NCBI RefSeq assembly: GCF_016522505.1
Contig: NZ_JAEHOH010000006.1
Coordinates: forward strand, 239,004-303,003
Direction: 5' to 3'
Origin: Leucobacter chromiisoli
GTDB taxonomy: Bacteria > Actinomycetota > Actinomycetes > Actinomycetales > Microbacteriaceae
DNA: 64,000 nucleotides
Positions within the stretch are counted from its first letter, which is position 1, and each line of letters opens with the position of its first letter. Positions 18,903 to 27,568 of this stretch are shown piece by piece. The position numbers were made by a program, and so were the translations under genes. The notes under the pieces are model-generated. The model was not told the DNA's origin. It saw only the letters and a program-made list of their open reading frames with translations, and did no database searches.

Positions 18903-20243
18903 GTGGCGAAGAAGATTCTGATCGTTGGCGGCGGCTATGCGGGCTTCTACACCGCGTGGAAGCTCGAGAAGCTGCTCCGTGCCGGTGAGGCCGAGGTCAC
19001 CATCGTCGACCCCCTGCCCTACATGGCGTACCTGCCGTTCCTCCCCGAGGTGGCCGCGGGCTCGATCGAGCCGCGCCACGCGGTCGTGGCGCGTCGTCGC
19101 CACCTCGACCGCACGGCGAACATCGCCGGCAAGGTGACCGGTATCTCGCACGCCGCCAAGACCGCCACGATCACGCCGAACGAGGGCGAGCCCTTCGACT
19201 TCTCCTACGATCACATCGTGATCACCACCGGCTCCGTGTCGCGCACCTTCCCGATCCCGGGCGTCGCCGACAACGCGATCGGCATGAAGACGATCGAGGA
19301 GGCCGTGGCCGTGCGCGACCGCATGGTCGCCAACTTCGAGAAGGCGGCCTCGCTGCCCGCGGGCTCGCCCGAGCGCGCGCGCCTGCTGACCGTCACCGTC
19401 GTGGGCGGCGGCTTCGCCGGCATCGAGAGCATCTCGGAGCTGCGCTCCTTCGCGACCTCGCTGCTGCGCCGCTACCCCGAGATCACCTTCGAGGAGACGA
19501 AGTTCCACCTCGTCGAGGCCATGGGGCGGATCATGCCCGAGGTCGCGCTCGAGACCTCGCTCTGGGTCATCAAGGATCAGACGCGGCGCGGTGTCGAGGT
19601 GCACCTCGACACGCAGCTCAGCTCGGCCGTCGACGGCAAGATCGAGCTCTCCACGGGGGAGAGCTACGAGTCCGACCTCATCGTCTGGACCGCGGGCGTC
19701 ATGCCGCGGCCGTTCCTGCGCGGAACGGACCTCCCGATCGGCCCGCGCGGCCACGTCATCGGCAGCCCGACGCTGCAGGTCACGACCGAGGACGGCGAGA
19801 TCGTCGAGGGCGCCTGGACCGCGGGCGACACCTCGCAGGTGCCCGACATCTCCCCGACCCCCGGCCCCGGCGGCTTCTGCGTGCCGAACGCGCAGCACGC
19901 GGTGCGCCAGGGCAAGCTGCTCGCCAAGAACATCGCCGCTTCGCTCCGCGGCGAGGGCGTGGCGGAGTACAACCATAAGAATGCCGGCGCGGTTGCGGGT
20001 CTCGGTCTCAACACCGGTGTCTTCCAGTCGGGCAAGTTCGCGATGAAGGGCTACTTCGCGTGGCTCGCGCACCGCTTCTACCACGGCCTCGCGATCCCGA
20101 CGTGGGAGCGCAAGTGGCGCGTGTTCGGCGGCTGGGTCGGCCACTTCTTCCTCGGCCGCGACATCGTCAACATCGAGGCGGTGCAGGAGCCGCGGGCGAT
20201 CTTCCAGGAGTTCGCCTCGCGCCCGAAGCCCGCGGCCGAGTAG
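18903..20243 (+). CDS. ndh: Type II NADH:quinone oxidoreductase
   Basis: NDH-2 passes electrons from NADH to the menaquinone pool without proton pumping, on the inner face of the membrane. The 446-residue flavoprotein starts with the FAD Rossmann motif ILIVGGGYAGFY, has the second GXGXXG motif VTVVGGGFAGIE near residue 163 for NADH, an FAD-contacting segment TAGDTSQVPD near 310, and the late conserved NAQHAVRQGKLLAKNI block. The C-terminal region would carry the membrane-binding amphipathic helices. GTG 18903 has AAGGAG 7 nt upstream. Confidence 0.92.
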   Translation: MAKKILIVGGGYAGFYTAWKLEKLLRAGEAEVTIVDPLPYMAYLPFLPEVAAGSIEPRHAVVARRRHLDRTANIAGKVTGISHAAKTATITPNEGEPFDFSYDHIVITTGSVSRTFPIPGVADNAIGMKTIEEAVAVRDRMVANFEKAASLPAGSPERARLLTVTVVGGGFAGIESISELRSFATSLLRRYPEITFEETKFHLVEAMGRIMPEVALETSLWVIKDQTRRGVEVHLDTQLSSAVDGKIELSTGESYESDLIVWTAGVMPRPFLRGTDLPIGPRGHVIGSPTLQVTTEDGEIVEGAWTAGDTSQVPDISPTPGPGGFCVPNAQHAVRQGKLLAKNIAASLRGEGVAEYNHKNAGAVAGLGLNTGVFQSGKFAMKGYFAWLAHRFYHGLAIPTWERKWRVFGGWVGHFFLGRDIVNIEAVQEPRAIFQEFASRPKPAAE

Positions 20244-20295
20244 GCCCGCCGGAGTAGGACCCGCGGCGGAGCAGAGCCCGCCGGTTCCCGACCTC

Positions 20296-20330
20296 GAGGA
20301 GCCCCGCAGCCGCGTGCTGCGGGGCTCCTC
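20296..20330. terminator. Terminator after ndh
   Basis: Perfect 15-bp arms (GAGGAGCCCCGCAGC at 20296-20310 and its complement at 20316-20330) with loop CGCGT. It also lies downstream of the convergent ramB-like gene, so it may serve both. Confidence 0.82.
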
Positions 20331-20365
20331 CGCGTCTCCCCGGGCGGAGCCGCGACCCGACCGGA

Positions 20366-21835
20366 TTAGTCCTGCGGCGCGTGCGCCGAGAGGAACTGGT
20401 ACATCTCGGTGTCGTCGACCCCGGGGAAGGATCCGGTCGGCAGGGGCGCGAGAACGTGCGCGTGCATGCGCGCGCTCGGCCACGCCTTGCCCTCCCACCG
20501 CGCGAGCAGCTCGTCGCTCGGCGTGCGGCAGCACTGGGGATCGGGGCAGGTCGAGACGGTGCGGATCGCCGTCTCCCGCCCCCGGAACCACTTCGCGTCG
20601 TCGAAGCGCACGCCGCAGGCGATCGAGAACGGCCCCTGCTCGGCGTCGCCGGTCTGCACGCTCGACCAGTACGTGCCCTCGGGACAGTCCGTGTACTGGT
20701 AGAACTCGGTCGTGCGGTTCGTGCGGTTGAAGGCCGTGCGTCCGGCCCACTTGTGGCACAGCACCTGCCCCTCCACGGATCCCGTCTGGTCCACGGGGAA
20801 CGGCATGCCGTCGTTCTCGTAGCCGCGCAGCAGCGATCCCGAGGCGTCGGTGCGGTAGAAGTGCACCTTGAGCCCGAGGTGCCGGGTGGCGAGGTTGGTG
20901 AAGCGGTGCGCGGCCGCCTCGTGGGTCACCCCGAACGCGTCGCGCAGGTCCTCGATCGCGAGGTTGCGCTCGCGCTTGGCCTCCTGCAGGAACTCGGAGG
21001 CGCGGGTCTCGGGCAGCAGGCACGCCGAGGCGAAGTAGTTGATCTCGAGCCGCTGGCGCAGGAACTCGGCGTAGCTCGCGGGCCGGTCATGGCCGAGCAC
21101 GCGGTGCGCCATCGCCTGGAGCGCGAGCGAGCGGAGGCCGTGACCGCCGGGGATCGACGCGGGGGGCAGGTAGATGCGGCCGTTCTCGAGATCCGTGATG
21201 CTGCGGGTGTTGGAGGGCAGGTCGTCGGCGAAGATCAGCGTGAAGCCGAGGAGCTCGGCGAGCACGGCGACCTCTCGATGGGTGACCGCGCCCGTCGTGT
21301 GACCGATCCGCTCCATGAGCTCCTCGGCGACGCTCTCGATCTCGGGGAGGTAGTTGTCGCACTCGCGCATCTGGAGCCGGATCGAGGTGTTGGCGCGTCG
21401 GGCCTCCTCGGGGGTGGCGGCCGCGGCTCGGGATCGCCTCGCGAGTTCGCGGTGCAGGCCGACGAGGGCTTCGAGGGCGTCGTCCCCGAGCGAGCGCGGT
21501 GTGCGGACGTGGGGGAGGGCGAGCTGCGCGTAGGCGGGAGAGGTCTGCGCGCGCTCGAGCTCGATCTCCAGCGCGCTGCGGCGATCCGGGGCCTCCCCGC
21601 TGAGCAGGGCCGCGGTCTCCACGCCGACCTCGCGCGCGATGGCCTGCAGCAGCGAGAGCCTCGGCTCGCGCTTGCCGTTCTCGATGAGCGAGAGCTGGCT
21701 GGCGACGACCCCGACGCGCTCGCCGAGCTGGTCGAGGGTGAGGCCGGCGCGGGTGCGGAAGTGGCGGAGGCGCTTGCCGAGGACGAGGCGGTCCATCTCC
21801 GCGGAGTCGACGGCGGAGGCTGCTTCTGGGCTCAT
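20366..21835 (-). CDS. RamB-like regulator of acetate metabolism (XRE HTH, short-chain fatty-acid type)
   Basis: A 489-residue regulator with an N-terminal XRE helix-turn-helix (GKRLRHFRTRAGLTLDQLGE, VASQLSLIENGKREP, about residues 20-75), an IrrE/ImmA-like central part (LALQAMAHRVLGH, RLEINYFASACLLPE) and a Cys-containing C-terminal region (CHKW, DCPEGTYW, CPDPQCC). This architecture is that of RamB, which controls acetate and glyoxylate-cycle genes in corynebacteria; the target genes here are inferred. I chose ATG 21835; a TTG at 21853 is the only longer option. It is divergent from PEP carboxykinase, a plausible target. Confidence 0.85.
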   Translation of the reverse strand: MSPEAASAVDSAEMDRLVLGKRLRHFRTRAGLTLDQLGERVGVVASQLSLIENGKREPRLSLLQAIAREVGVETAALLSGEAPDRRSALEIELERAQTSPAYAQLALPHVRTPRSLGDDALEALVGLHRELARRSRAAAATPEEARRANTSIRLQMRECDNYLPEIESVAEELMERIGHTTGAVTHREVAVLAELLGFTLIFADDLPSNTRSITDLENGRIYLPPASIPGGHGLRSLALQAMAHRVLGHDRPASYAEFLRQRLEINYFASACLLPETRASEFLQEAKRERNLAIEDLRDAFGVTHEAAAHRFTNLATRHLGLKVHFYRTDASGSLLRGYENDGMPFPVDQTGSVEGQVLCHKWAGRTAFNRTNRTTEFYQYTDCPEGTYWSSVQTGDAEQGPFSIACGVRFDDAKWFRGRETAIRTVSTCPDPQCCRTPSDELLARWEGKAWPSARMHAHVLAPLPTGSFPGVDDTEMYQFLSAHAPQD

Positions 21836-21952
21836 GAGTTGACTATACGTCAAAAACGGGAGAAATTTACAGCATAGTTCCGAGGTTCAGGGGTGCAATG
21901 TTCACTCAGAATGGTGCTAACACCGATTCTTACCCCGAGGAGAGCGAACGCT
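21836..21952. promoter_or_regulatory. Divergent ramB-like/pckG control region
   Basis: This AT-rich gap includes a perfect inverted repeat TTGAC-N5-GTCAA at 21839-21853, just upstream of the regulator's start codon, which would suit autoregulation. The TCAAAAACGGG and GAGAAATTTAC stretches follow. I could not assign the pckG promoter hexamers with confidence. Confidence 0.5.
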
Positions 21953-23803
21953 ATGGGCAACAGCGGAGCGACCATCGAGAGGGAACTCTCGATCACCGAG
22001 CTGGTCAACGCCGAGGCGACCACCGACAACCCCGAGGTTCTGAACTGGGTCGCCGAGGTGGCCGAGCTCACGAAGCCCGACTCCGTCGTCTGGTGCGACG
22101 GATCCCAGGACGAGTGGAACCGCCTGACGGGCGAGATGGTCGAGGCGGGCGCGCTGATCCCCCTCAACCCGAACCTGCGCCCCGGCAGCTTCCTCGCACG
22201 ATCCCACCCCGCCGACGTCGCGCGCGTCGAGGATCGCACCTTCATCTGCTCCGAGCAGGAGGCCGACGCCGGCCCGACGAACAACTGGCGCGACCCCTTC
22301 GAGATGAAGTCCGAGCTCATGCCGCTCTTCTCCGGGTCGATGCGCGGCCGCACGATGTACGTGGTGCCCTTCTCGATGGGCCCGGTCGGCGGCGCGATCA
22401 CCCAGCTGGGCATCGAGATCACCGACTCCCCGTACGCCGTGCTCAACATGCGGATCATGACCCGGATGGGGCAGGCCGCCCTCGACGGCATCGCGCCCGG
22501 CAGCGAGTGGGTCCGCACCGTGCACTCGGTCGGCGCCCCGCTGGTCGACGGCGCCGAGGACGTCGCGTGGCCGTGCAACGACCTGAAGTACATCACCCAC
22601 TTCCCCGAGACGCTCGAGGTCTGGTCGTACGGCTCCGGCTACGGCGGCAACGCGCTGCTCTCGAAGAAGTGCTTCGCGCTCCGCATCGCGAGCGTCATGG
22701 GCCGCAACGAGGGCTGGCTCGCCGAGCACATGCTGCTCATCAAGCTGACCAACACCGACAGCGGCAAGTCCTACCACCTCTCGGCGGCGTTCCCGTCGGC
22801 CTGCGGCAAGACGAACCTCGCGATGCTCCAGCCCACGATCCCGGGCTGGAAGGTCGAGACCATCGGCGACGACATCGCCTGGCTGCGCCCGGGCGCCGAC
22901 GGCCGCCTCTACGCGATCAACCCGGAGGCCGGCTTCTTCGGCGTCGCGCCCGGCACCGGCGAGAGCACGAACCCCGTCGCGATGGAGACGCTCTGGGGCA
23001 ACACCGTCTTCACGAACGTCGCGCTGACGGACGACGGCGACGTGTGGTGGGAGGGCAAGACCGACGAGGTGCCCGCGCACCTGATCGACTGGCAGGGCGA
23101 CGACTGGACGCCCGAGTCCGGTCGCCCGGCGGCCCACCCCAATTCGCGCTTCACCGTGCCGATCCAGCAGACCCCGACGCTCGCCGACGACTGGTACGAG
23201 CAGAACGGCGTGCCGATCGACGCGATCCTCTTCGGCGGTCGCCGCGCCACCAACGTGCCGCTCGTGGCCCAGTCCCGCTCGTGGGAGCACGGCGTCTTCG
23301 TCGGCGCCACGATCTCCTCGGAGAAGACGGCGGCCCAGGAGGGCACCGTCGGCGAGCTGCGCCGGGACCCCTTCGCCATGCTGCCCTTCTGCGGCTACAA
23401 CATGGCCGACTACTGGGGGCACTGGCTCGACGTGGGCGAGAAGCTCGGCGAGAAGGCCCCGAAGATCTTCCAGGTGAACTGGTTCCGCAAGGGCGAGGGC
23501 GGCCGCTTCCTGTGGCCCGGATTCGGCGAGAACTCGCGGGTGATCGACTGGATCATCCGCCGCGTCGAGGGCGAGGTCGCCGGTCGCGAGACCGCCATCG
23601 GGACGGTGCCCGGTGCGGACGAGCTGAACCTCGACGGCATCGAGGTGCCGGAGCGCGACCTCGACGAGCTCTTCTCGATCGACCGGGACTCGTGGCTGGC
23701 CGAGGCCGACCTCACCGAGGAGTTCTTCGCCCGCTTCGGGGATCGCGTCCCCGCCCGGCTGCGCGACGAGCTGGCGTCCCTGCGGGAGCGCCTCCGAGCG
23801 TAG
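21953..23803 (+). CDS. pckG: Phosphoenolpyruvate carboxykinase (GTP)
   Basis: It converts oxaloacetate and GTP to phosphoenolpyruvate and CO2, the entry to gluconeogenesis during growth on acetate or amino acids. The 616-residue protein is of the GTP type: the GTPase-like P-loop [15 protein letters not shown] near residues 277-291, ATIGDD-like metal segment [21 protein letters not shown], and the C-terminal [14 protein letters not shown] nucleotide pocket. ATG 21953 is preceded by GAGGAGAG. Divergence from a RamB-like regulator matches its role in acetate growth. Confidence 0.96.
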   Translation: MGNSGATIERELSITELVNAEATTDNPEVLNWVAEVAELTKPDSVVWCDGSQDEWNRLTGEMVEAGALIPLNPNLRPGSFLARSHPADVARVEDRTFICSEQEADAGPTNNWRDPFEMKSELMPLFSGSMRGRTMYVVPFSMGPVGGAITQLGIEITDSPYAVLNMRIMTRMGQAALDGIAPGSEWVRTVHSVGAPLVDGAEDVAWPCNDLKYITHFPETLEVWSYGSGYGGNALLSKKCFALRIASVMGRNEGWLAEHMLLIKLTNTDSGKSYHLSAAFPSACGKTNLAMLQPTIPGWKVETIGDDIAWLRPGADGRLYAINPEAGFFGVAPGTGESTNPVAMETLWGNTVFTNVALTDDGDVWWEGKTDEVPAHLIDWQGDDWTPESGRPAAHPNSRFTVPIQQTPTLADDWYEQNGVPIDAILFGGRRATNVPLVAQSRSWEHGVFVGATISSEKTAAQEGTVGELRRDPFAMLPFCGYNMADYWGHWLDVGEKLGEKAPKIFQVNWFRKGEGGRFLWPGFGENSRVIDWIIRRVEGEVAGRETAIGTVPGADELNLDGIEVPERDLDELFSIDRDSWLAEADLTEEFFARFGDRVPARLRDELASLRERLRA

Positions 23804-23842
23804 CCCGCCGCCGGGGCCTCCACGCGCCCCGGCCCACAGACT

Positions 23843-23960
23843 GTGGGTCTCGTGTTCTGCCCAGCACGAGGCCCACAACATACGGTGGGTCTCGTGTTCT
23901 GCCCAGCACGAGGCCCACGGCACACGATGAGCCCCGAGTTCTGCCCAGCTCGGGGCTCAT
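23843..23960. terminator. Three tandem hairpins with one shared loop, after pckG
   Basis: Hairpins at 23843-23876, 23885-23918 and 23927-23960 all carry the same 10-nt loop TTCTGCCCAG. The first two have stem GTGGGTCTCGTG paired with CACGAGGCCCAC (one G-T pair); the third has a different but perfectly paired stem ATGAGCCCCGAG/CTCGGGGCTCAT. Each unit is 34 nt with 8-nt spacers. They probably terminate pckG; the loop conservation with stem change suggests copied and structurally maintained units. Confidence 0.75.
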
Positions 23961-24030
23961 CCTTTCTCCGAGGCGCCGCCGCCGTGGGAGGATGGGCGGA
24001 GGCCGTTCCGCGCGTCGCGCGGCGACGCCC

Positions 24031-24104
24031 GCCCCCATAGCCCAACCGGCAGAGGCAGCCGACTTAAAATCGGCACAGTCAGGGTTCGAATCCCTGTGGG
24101 GGCA
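24031..24104 (+). tRNA. tRNA-Leu, anticodon UAA
   Basis: A 74-nt cloverleaf: acceptor GCCCCCA/TGGGGGC with discriminator A, D arm with GG in the loop, anticodon stem GCCGA/TCGGC with loop CTTAAAA (anticodon TAA), variable region ACAGT, T arm CAGGG-TTCGAAT-CCCTG. The variable region has only 5 nt, whereas standard bacterial leucine tRNAs have a long variable arm. CCA is not encoded. It reads the rare codon UUA. Confidence 0.92.
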
Positions 24105-24105
24105 C

Positions 24106-24255
24106 ATGGTATTCGGCAAGGTACTGCTCATCATCCTGATCCTCATCGCGATCGCCGTGGCGATCGCGATGAGGATGCACCGCTGGCGCGTGCGGCGGGA
24201 CGAGCGCCGCGCCGCGGAGCGCGCGGAGATCGAGCGCCTGCTGCGCGACGACTGA
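24106..24255 (+). CDS. Possible small membrane protein directly after the tRNA
   Basis: An ATG one base after the tRNA opens a 49-residue frame: a hydrophobic N-terminal segment (about residues 5-21, LLIILILIAIAVAIAM) followed by a very basic then charged helix (RMHRWRVRRDERRAAERAE). It looks like a single-pass protein with a cytoplasmic C-terminus. The ribosome binding site would fall inside the tRNA, which argues against ordinary translation, so the call is tentative. Confidence 0.4.
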   Translation: MVFGKVLLIILILIAIAVAIAMRMHRWRVRRDERRAAERAEIERLLRDD

Positions 24256-24277
24256 GCCCAGAGCGTCCGCAACCGTC

Positions 24278-24337
24278 GCCGAGAGGCGGATCCCGCGTGC
24301 GACTCGCGGGATCCCGCACGGTAATCCGCCTCTCGGC
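24278..24337. terminator. Terminator before the lactone oxidase gene
   Basis: Arms GCCGAGAGGCGGAT (24278-24291) and its perfect complement (24324-24337) enclose an inner CCCGCG/CGCGGG stem. The core AGGCGGAT also appears in the terminator after potC (59306-59365). Confidence 0.75.
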
Positions 24338-24544
24338 CCCTCTCGGCCCCTGCGCGCCCCTCGCGCGCCCGTGCCGCACCGCGCAACACGACGGCTGACG
24401 CCCGGGCGGTCGGGCTGTGCGGGGTTATGCTTCGAGGATGAGACCCGATCCGGCCGGCCGCGACCGCCGACGAGCAGAGACGCGGGGGCGATCCTGCGGT
24501 GCAGGGGCGTCGAACCCCGCCGAGCCCCAGGGGGAGCGCATCCC

Positions 24545-25849
24545 GTGACCCGGATCCGGCGCAACTGGGCGCGCACGGAGACCTTCCGGCCGGCGCTGAC
24601 GGTCGCCCCGCGCTCGACGGAGCAGGTGGTGCTCGCCGTGCGCCGCGGGCTCGAGACCGGGCACGGCGTGAAGCCGCTCGGGGCGACCCACAGCTTCAGC
24701 GGCGTCGCGGCGACCGACGGCATCCACCTCGACATGGATCGGATGCGCGGGGCGATCTCGATCGACCGGGAGCGCGGCCGCGCGACCGTGTGGGGCGGCA
24801 CCCGGCTGCGGGAGCTTGCCGGGATCCTGAACCCGCACGGCCTGGCCCTGCCGAACATGGGCGACATCGACCGGCAGACGATCGCCGGCGCGATCCAGAC
24901 CGGCACCCACGGAACGGGCCTCCGCCAGCGCGGTCTCGCGGCCGGCGTCGTCGGGGCGACGATCGTCACGGGCACCGGGGAGGTGCTCGAGGTCGACGAG
25001 CAGCACCACCCCGAGCTGCTGCCCGCCGTCGCGCTCGGCCTCGGCGCCCTCGGGGTGATCGTCGCCGTCACGCTGCAGTGCGCACCCAGGTTCCTGCTGC
25101 GCGCCGAGGAGGCGCCGGAGCCGCTCGACGCGGCGCTCGACGACTTCGTCGAGCGCACCCGGTCGGCCGACCACTTCGAGTTCTTCTGGTTCCCGCACAC
25201 CGAGGTGGCGCGCACCAAGACGAACACCCGGCTGCCGCTCGACGCGCCCCTCGAGCCGCTCGGCGCGATCCCGCGCCTCTTCGACGAGGAGGTGATGAAC
25301 AACCAGGTGCTCGGCGCCATCCTCGCCGTCGAGCGGCTGCTTCCCCCGATCACGCCGCGCGTCAACCGCCTGATCGCCGCTCTCTCGAGCCGGCGCAGCT
25401 ACAGCGACGAGTCGCATCGCGTGTTCGTCACCCCGAGACGGGTGAGGTTCATCGAGATGGAGTACGGCCTGCCGCTGGACGCGGTTCCGGCCGCGGTGCG
25501 CGAGCTGCGGGACATGATCGAGCGTCGCGGCCACCGCGTCTCCTTCCCCGTCGAGGTGCGTGCCGCGGCGGCCGACGACCTCCCCACGTCGACCGCCTAC
25601 GGCCGCGAGAGCGGGTACGTGTCGGTGCACCGCTACTGGCGCGAGAGCGACTCGGGGTACTTCCGCGACGCGGAGGACATTCTCCTGGCCCACGGCGGTC
25701 GGCCTCATTGGGGCAAGCTCCACACGCAGGGGGTCGAGGAGCTGCGGAGGATCTACCCGCGGCTCGACGACTTCCTGGCGATCCGGGACCGGCTCGATCC
25801 GGATCGGGTGTTCGCGAACCCGTACCTCGACCGCGTGCTCGGGAGGTAG
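24545..25849 (+). CDS. FAD-linked sugar-1,4-lactone/alditol oxidase (ALO family)
   Basis: A 434-residue member of the vanillyl-alcohol-oxidase-type flavoenzymes. The FAD domain shows KPLGATHSFSG, where the His is the usual covalent FAD site, GTRLRELAGIL, and AGAIQTGTHGTG; the C-terminal ALO domain ends in HWGKLHT and RLDPDRVFANPYL. Relatives are D-arabinono/L-gulono-lactone oxidases and bacterial alditol or xylitol oxidases, so substrate is open. A TATGCT -10 at 24426-24431 gives a leader of about 105 nt, and GGGGGAG precedes GTG 24545. Confidence 0.86.
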   Translation: MTRIRRNWARTETFRPALTVAPRSTEQVVLAVRRGLETGHGVKPLGATHSFSGVAATDGIHLDMDRMRGAISIDRERGRATVWGGTRLRELAGILNPHGLALPNMGDIDRQTIAGAIQTGTHGTGLRQRGLAAGVVGATIVTGTGEVLEVDEQHHPELLPAVALGLGALGVIVAVTLQCAPRFLLRAEEAPEPLDAALDDFVERTRSADHFEFFWFPHTEVARTKTNTRLPLDAPLEPLGAIPRLFDEEVMNNQVLGAILAVERLLPPITPRVNRLIAALSSRRSYSDESHRVFVTPRRVRFIEMEYGLPLDAVPAAVRELRDMIERRGHRVSFPVEVRAAAADDLPTSTAYGRESGYVSVHRYWRESDSGYFRDAEDILLAHGGRPHWGKLHTQGVEELRRIYPRLDDFLAIRDRLDPDRVFANPYLDRVLGR

Positions 25850-25882
25850 CGGGTGATTCAGCGGATTCGCCGCCTGCGTCGA

Positions 25883-25888
25883 TAGGAT
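25883..25888 (+). promoter_or_regulatory. -10 hexamer TAGGAT of lemA (leaderless)
   Basis: TAGGAT ends 6 nt before the lemA ATG (25895) with only ACCCCC between, so the mRNA likely begins at the start codon. Confidence 0.55.
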
Positions 25889-25894
25889 ACCCCC

Positions 25895-26464
25895 ATGTCT
25901 GGATCCCTGATCGCCATCCTCATCGCCGTCGGCGTCGTCGTCATCCTCGGAATCTACGTCTGGGCGACCTACAACTCCCTCGTCACGCTGCGCGTGCGCG
26001 TGGACGAGGCGTGGAGCGACATCACGGTGCAGCTCAAGCGGCGCGCAGACCTGATCCCCTCGCTCGTCGAGACGGTGAAGGGCTACGCATCCCATGAGAA
26101 GGGCGTCTTCGAGGCGGTGACGGCGGCCCGCGCCGAGACCATCTCCGCGCAGGGCCCGGCCGAGGCCTCGGTCGCCGAGAACCACATGCAGCAGGCGCTG
26201 AAGAGCATCTTCGCGGTGGCCGAGGCGTACCCGCAGCTGCAGGCCAGCCAGAACTTCCTGCAGCTGCAGGGCGAGCTCGTCGACACCGAGAACAAGATCC
26301 AGGCCTCCCGCCGCTTCTACAACGGCGGCGTGCGCGAGTTCAACACCAAGATCCAGGTCTTCCCCAACACCATCTTCGTGCGGGGTATGGGCTTCAAGGA
26401 GCGCGAGTTCTTCGAGGTCGACGACCTCGCCTCGATCTCCGAGCCCCCGCGCATCCAGTTCTAG
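25895..26464 (+). CDS. lemA: LemA family membrane protein
   Basis: A 189-residue protein with one N-terminal transmembrane helix (about residues 5-26) and a long helical bundle outside it. The LemA landmarks are present: YNSLVTLRVRVDEAWSDI, VQLKRRADLIPSLVETVKGY, and FYNGGVREFNTKIQVFPNT. Its molecular role is unknown; it is commonly paired with HtpX-like M48 proteases, as here with 12 nt between the genes, which suggests a membrane-protein quality-control or signalling unit. Confidence 0.92.
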   Translation: MSGSLIAILIAVGVVVILGIYVWATYNSLVTLRVRVDEAWSDITVQLKRRADLIPSLVETVKGYASHEKGVFEAVTAARAETISAQGPAEASVAENHMQQALKSIFAVAEAYPQLQASQNFLQLQGELVDTENKIQASRRFYNGGVREFNTKIQVFPNTIFVRGMGFKEREFFEVDDLASISEPPRIQF

Positions 26465-26476
26465 GCGGAGCGGCAC

Positions 26477-27352
26477 GTGTACAGCGCGATACGCCGCAAC
26501 AAGGTCAACAGCGTCCTCATCATCCTCTTCTTCCTCCTCATCGTGGGAGGGCTGGGCTGGCTCGCGGCCTACATCTACCGGTCGCCGGGCATCGTCATCG
26601 CGGTCGTGGTCTGCGCCCTGGCCTATGCGCTGATCCAGTACTTCGCCGCGGGCAGGCAGGCGATCTCCATGAGCGGGGCGCAGCGCATCACCGAGGCGGA
26701 CAACCCTCGTCTGTACCGGATCGTCGAGAACCTGTCGATCACGACGGGGACGCCGATGCCCGAGGTGTACATCGTCGACGACCCCGCGCCCAACGCCTTC
26801 GCCACCGGGCGGGATCCCGAGCACGCCATGGTTGCGGCGACGACGGGCCTGCTCGACATCATGACCGACCCCGAGCTCGAGGGCGTCATGGCGCACGAGC
26901 TCGGGCACGTCCGCAACTACGACATCCGCGTGTCGATGGTCGTCTACGGGCTCGTGGTGGCGGTCTGCATGATCTCCGACGTGCTCGTGCGCATGGCCTT
27001 CTTCTCGCGCGGCAACAACAACAACGGCAACCCCGTCGTCATGATCTTCGGGCTCGTCGCCATGCTCGTCGCGCCGCTCGTCGCGAGCCTCGTGCAGCTC
27101 GCGGTGTCGCGTCAGCGCGAGTACCTCGCCGACGCGACGGGGGCGCTCACCACGCGCCACCCCGAGGCGCTCGCGAGCGCCCTGCACAAGCTGTCCGAGT
27201 ACGGCCGGCCGCTCGCGAAGCAGAACTCGAGCATGGCGCACCTGTGGATCGCCGACCCGCTGAAGCCGGGGATGATGCAGCGCCTCTTCGCCACGCACCC
27301 GCCGATCCCGGATCGCATCCACCGCCTGCTCGACATGGGCGGGAAGTTCTAG
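26477..27352 (+). CDS. HtpX-like M48 family membrane metalloprotease
   Basis: A 291-residue zinc protease. Two N-terminal transmembrane helices (about residues 13-33 and 36-56) precede the cytoplasmic domain, the catalytic motif GVMAHELGHVRNYD lies near residue 137-150, two more hydrophobic segments (about 155-173 and 190-213) follow, and the third zinc ligand Glu is in SRQREYLADATGA. The C-terminal block THPPIPDRIHRL is typical. It starts with GTG after GGAG and forms a unit with lemA. It presumably degrades damaged membrane proteins. Confidence 0.9.
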   Translation: MYSAIRRNKVNSVLIILFFLLIVGGLGWLAAYIYRSPGIVIAVVVCALAYALIQYFAAGRQAISMSGAQRITEADNPRLYRIVENLSITTGTPMPEVYIVDDPAPNAFATGRDPEHAMVAATTGLLDIMTDPELEGVMAHELGHVRNYDIRVSMVVYGLVVAVCMISDVLVRMAFFSRGNNNNGNPVVMIFGLVAMLVAPLVASLVQLAVSRQREYLADATGALTTRHPEALASALHKLSEYGRPLAKQNSSMAHLWIADPLKPGMMQRLFATHPPIPDRIHRLLDMGGKF

Positions 27353-27370
27353 GCGCCCCGCTACCGGCAG

Positions 27371-27533
27371 GCACGCGGCGGCTCGGCACGCGACGTCACG
27401 CGGAGGCCCGGCACGCGACGGCACGGGCGGCCCGGCACGCGACGGCACGGGCGGCCCGGCACGCGGAGGCACGGGCGGCACGGCACGCGGAGGCACGGGC
27501 GGCACGGCACGGGCGGCTCGGCACGCGGAGGCG
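27371..27533. repeat. Tandem repeat array, 24-nt unit
   Basis: The gap between the htpX-like and MFS genes is filled with units of the form GCACGCGACG-GCACGGGCGG-CCCG. Full 24-nt units lie at 27411-27434, 27435-27458, 27459-27482 and 27483-27506; the first two are identical and the last two are identical (GCGGAG and CACG variants). Shorter variants flank them (27371-27410, 27507-27533). There are no unique spacers, so this is not a CRISPR. Confidence 0.85.
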
Positions 27534-27568
27534 TAGAGTAGGGGCAGCCGAAGGAGGTCGCCCCACCC

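Noticed and set aside
21836..21853. TTG at 21853 as the start of the RamB-like gene
   Set aside because: It lies inside the TTGAC palindrome and adds only six residues; ATG 21835 is simpler, though neither has a strong ribosome binding site.
27371..27533. CRISPR-like array
   Set aside because: The units are contiguous with no unique spacers and no cas genes are nearby.
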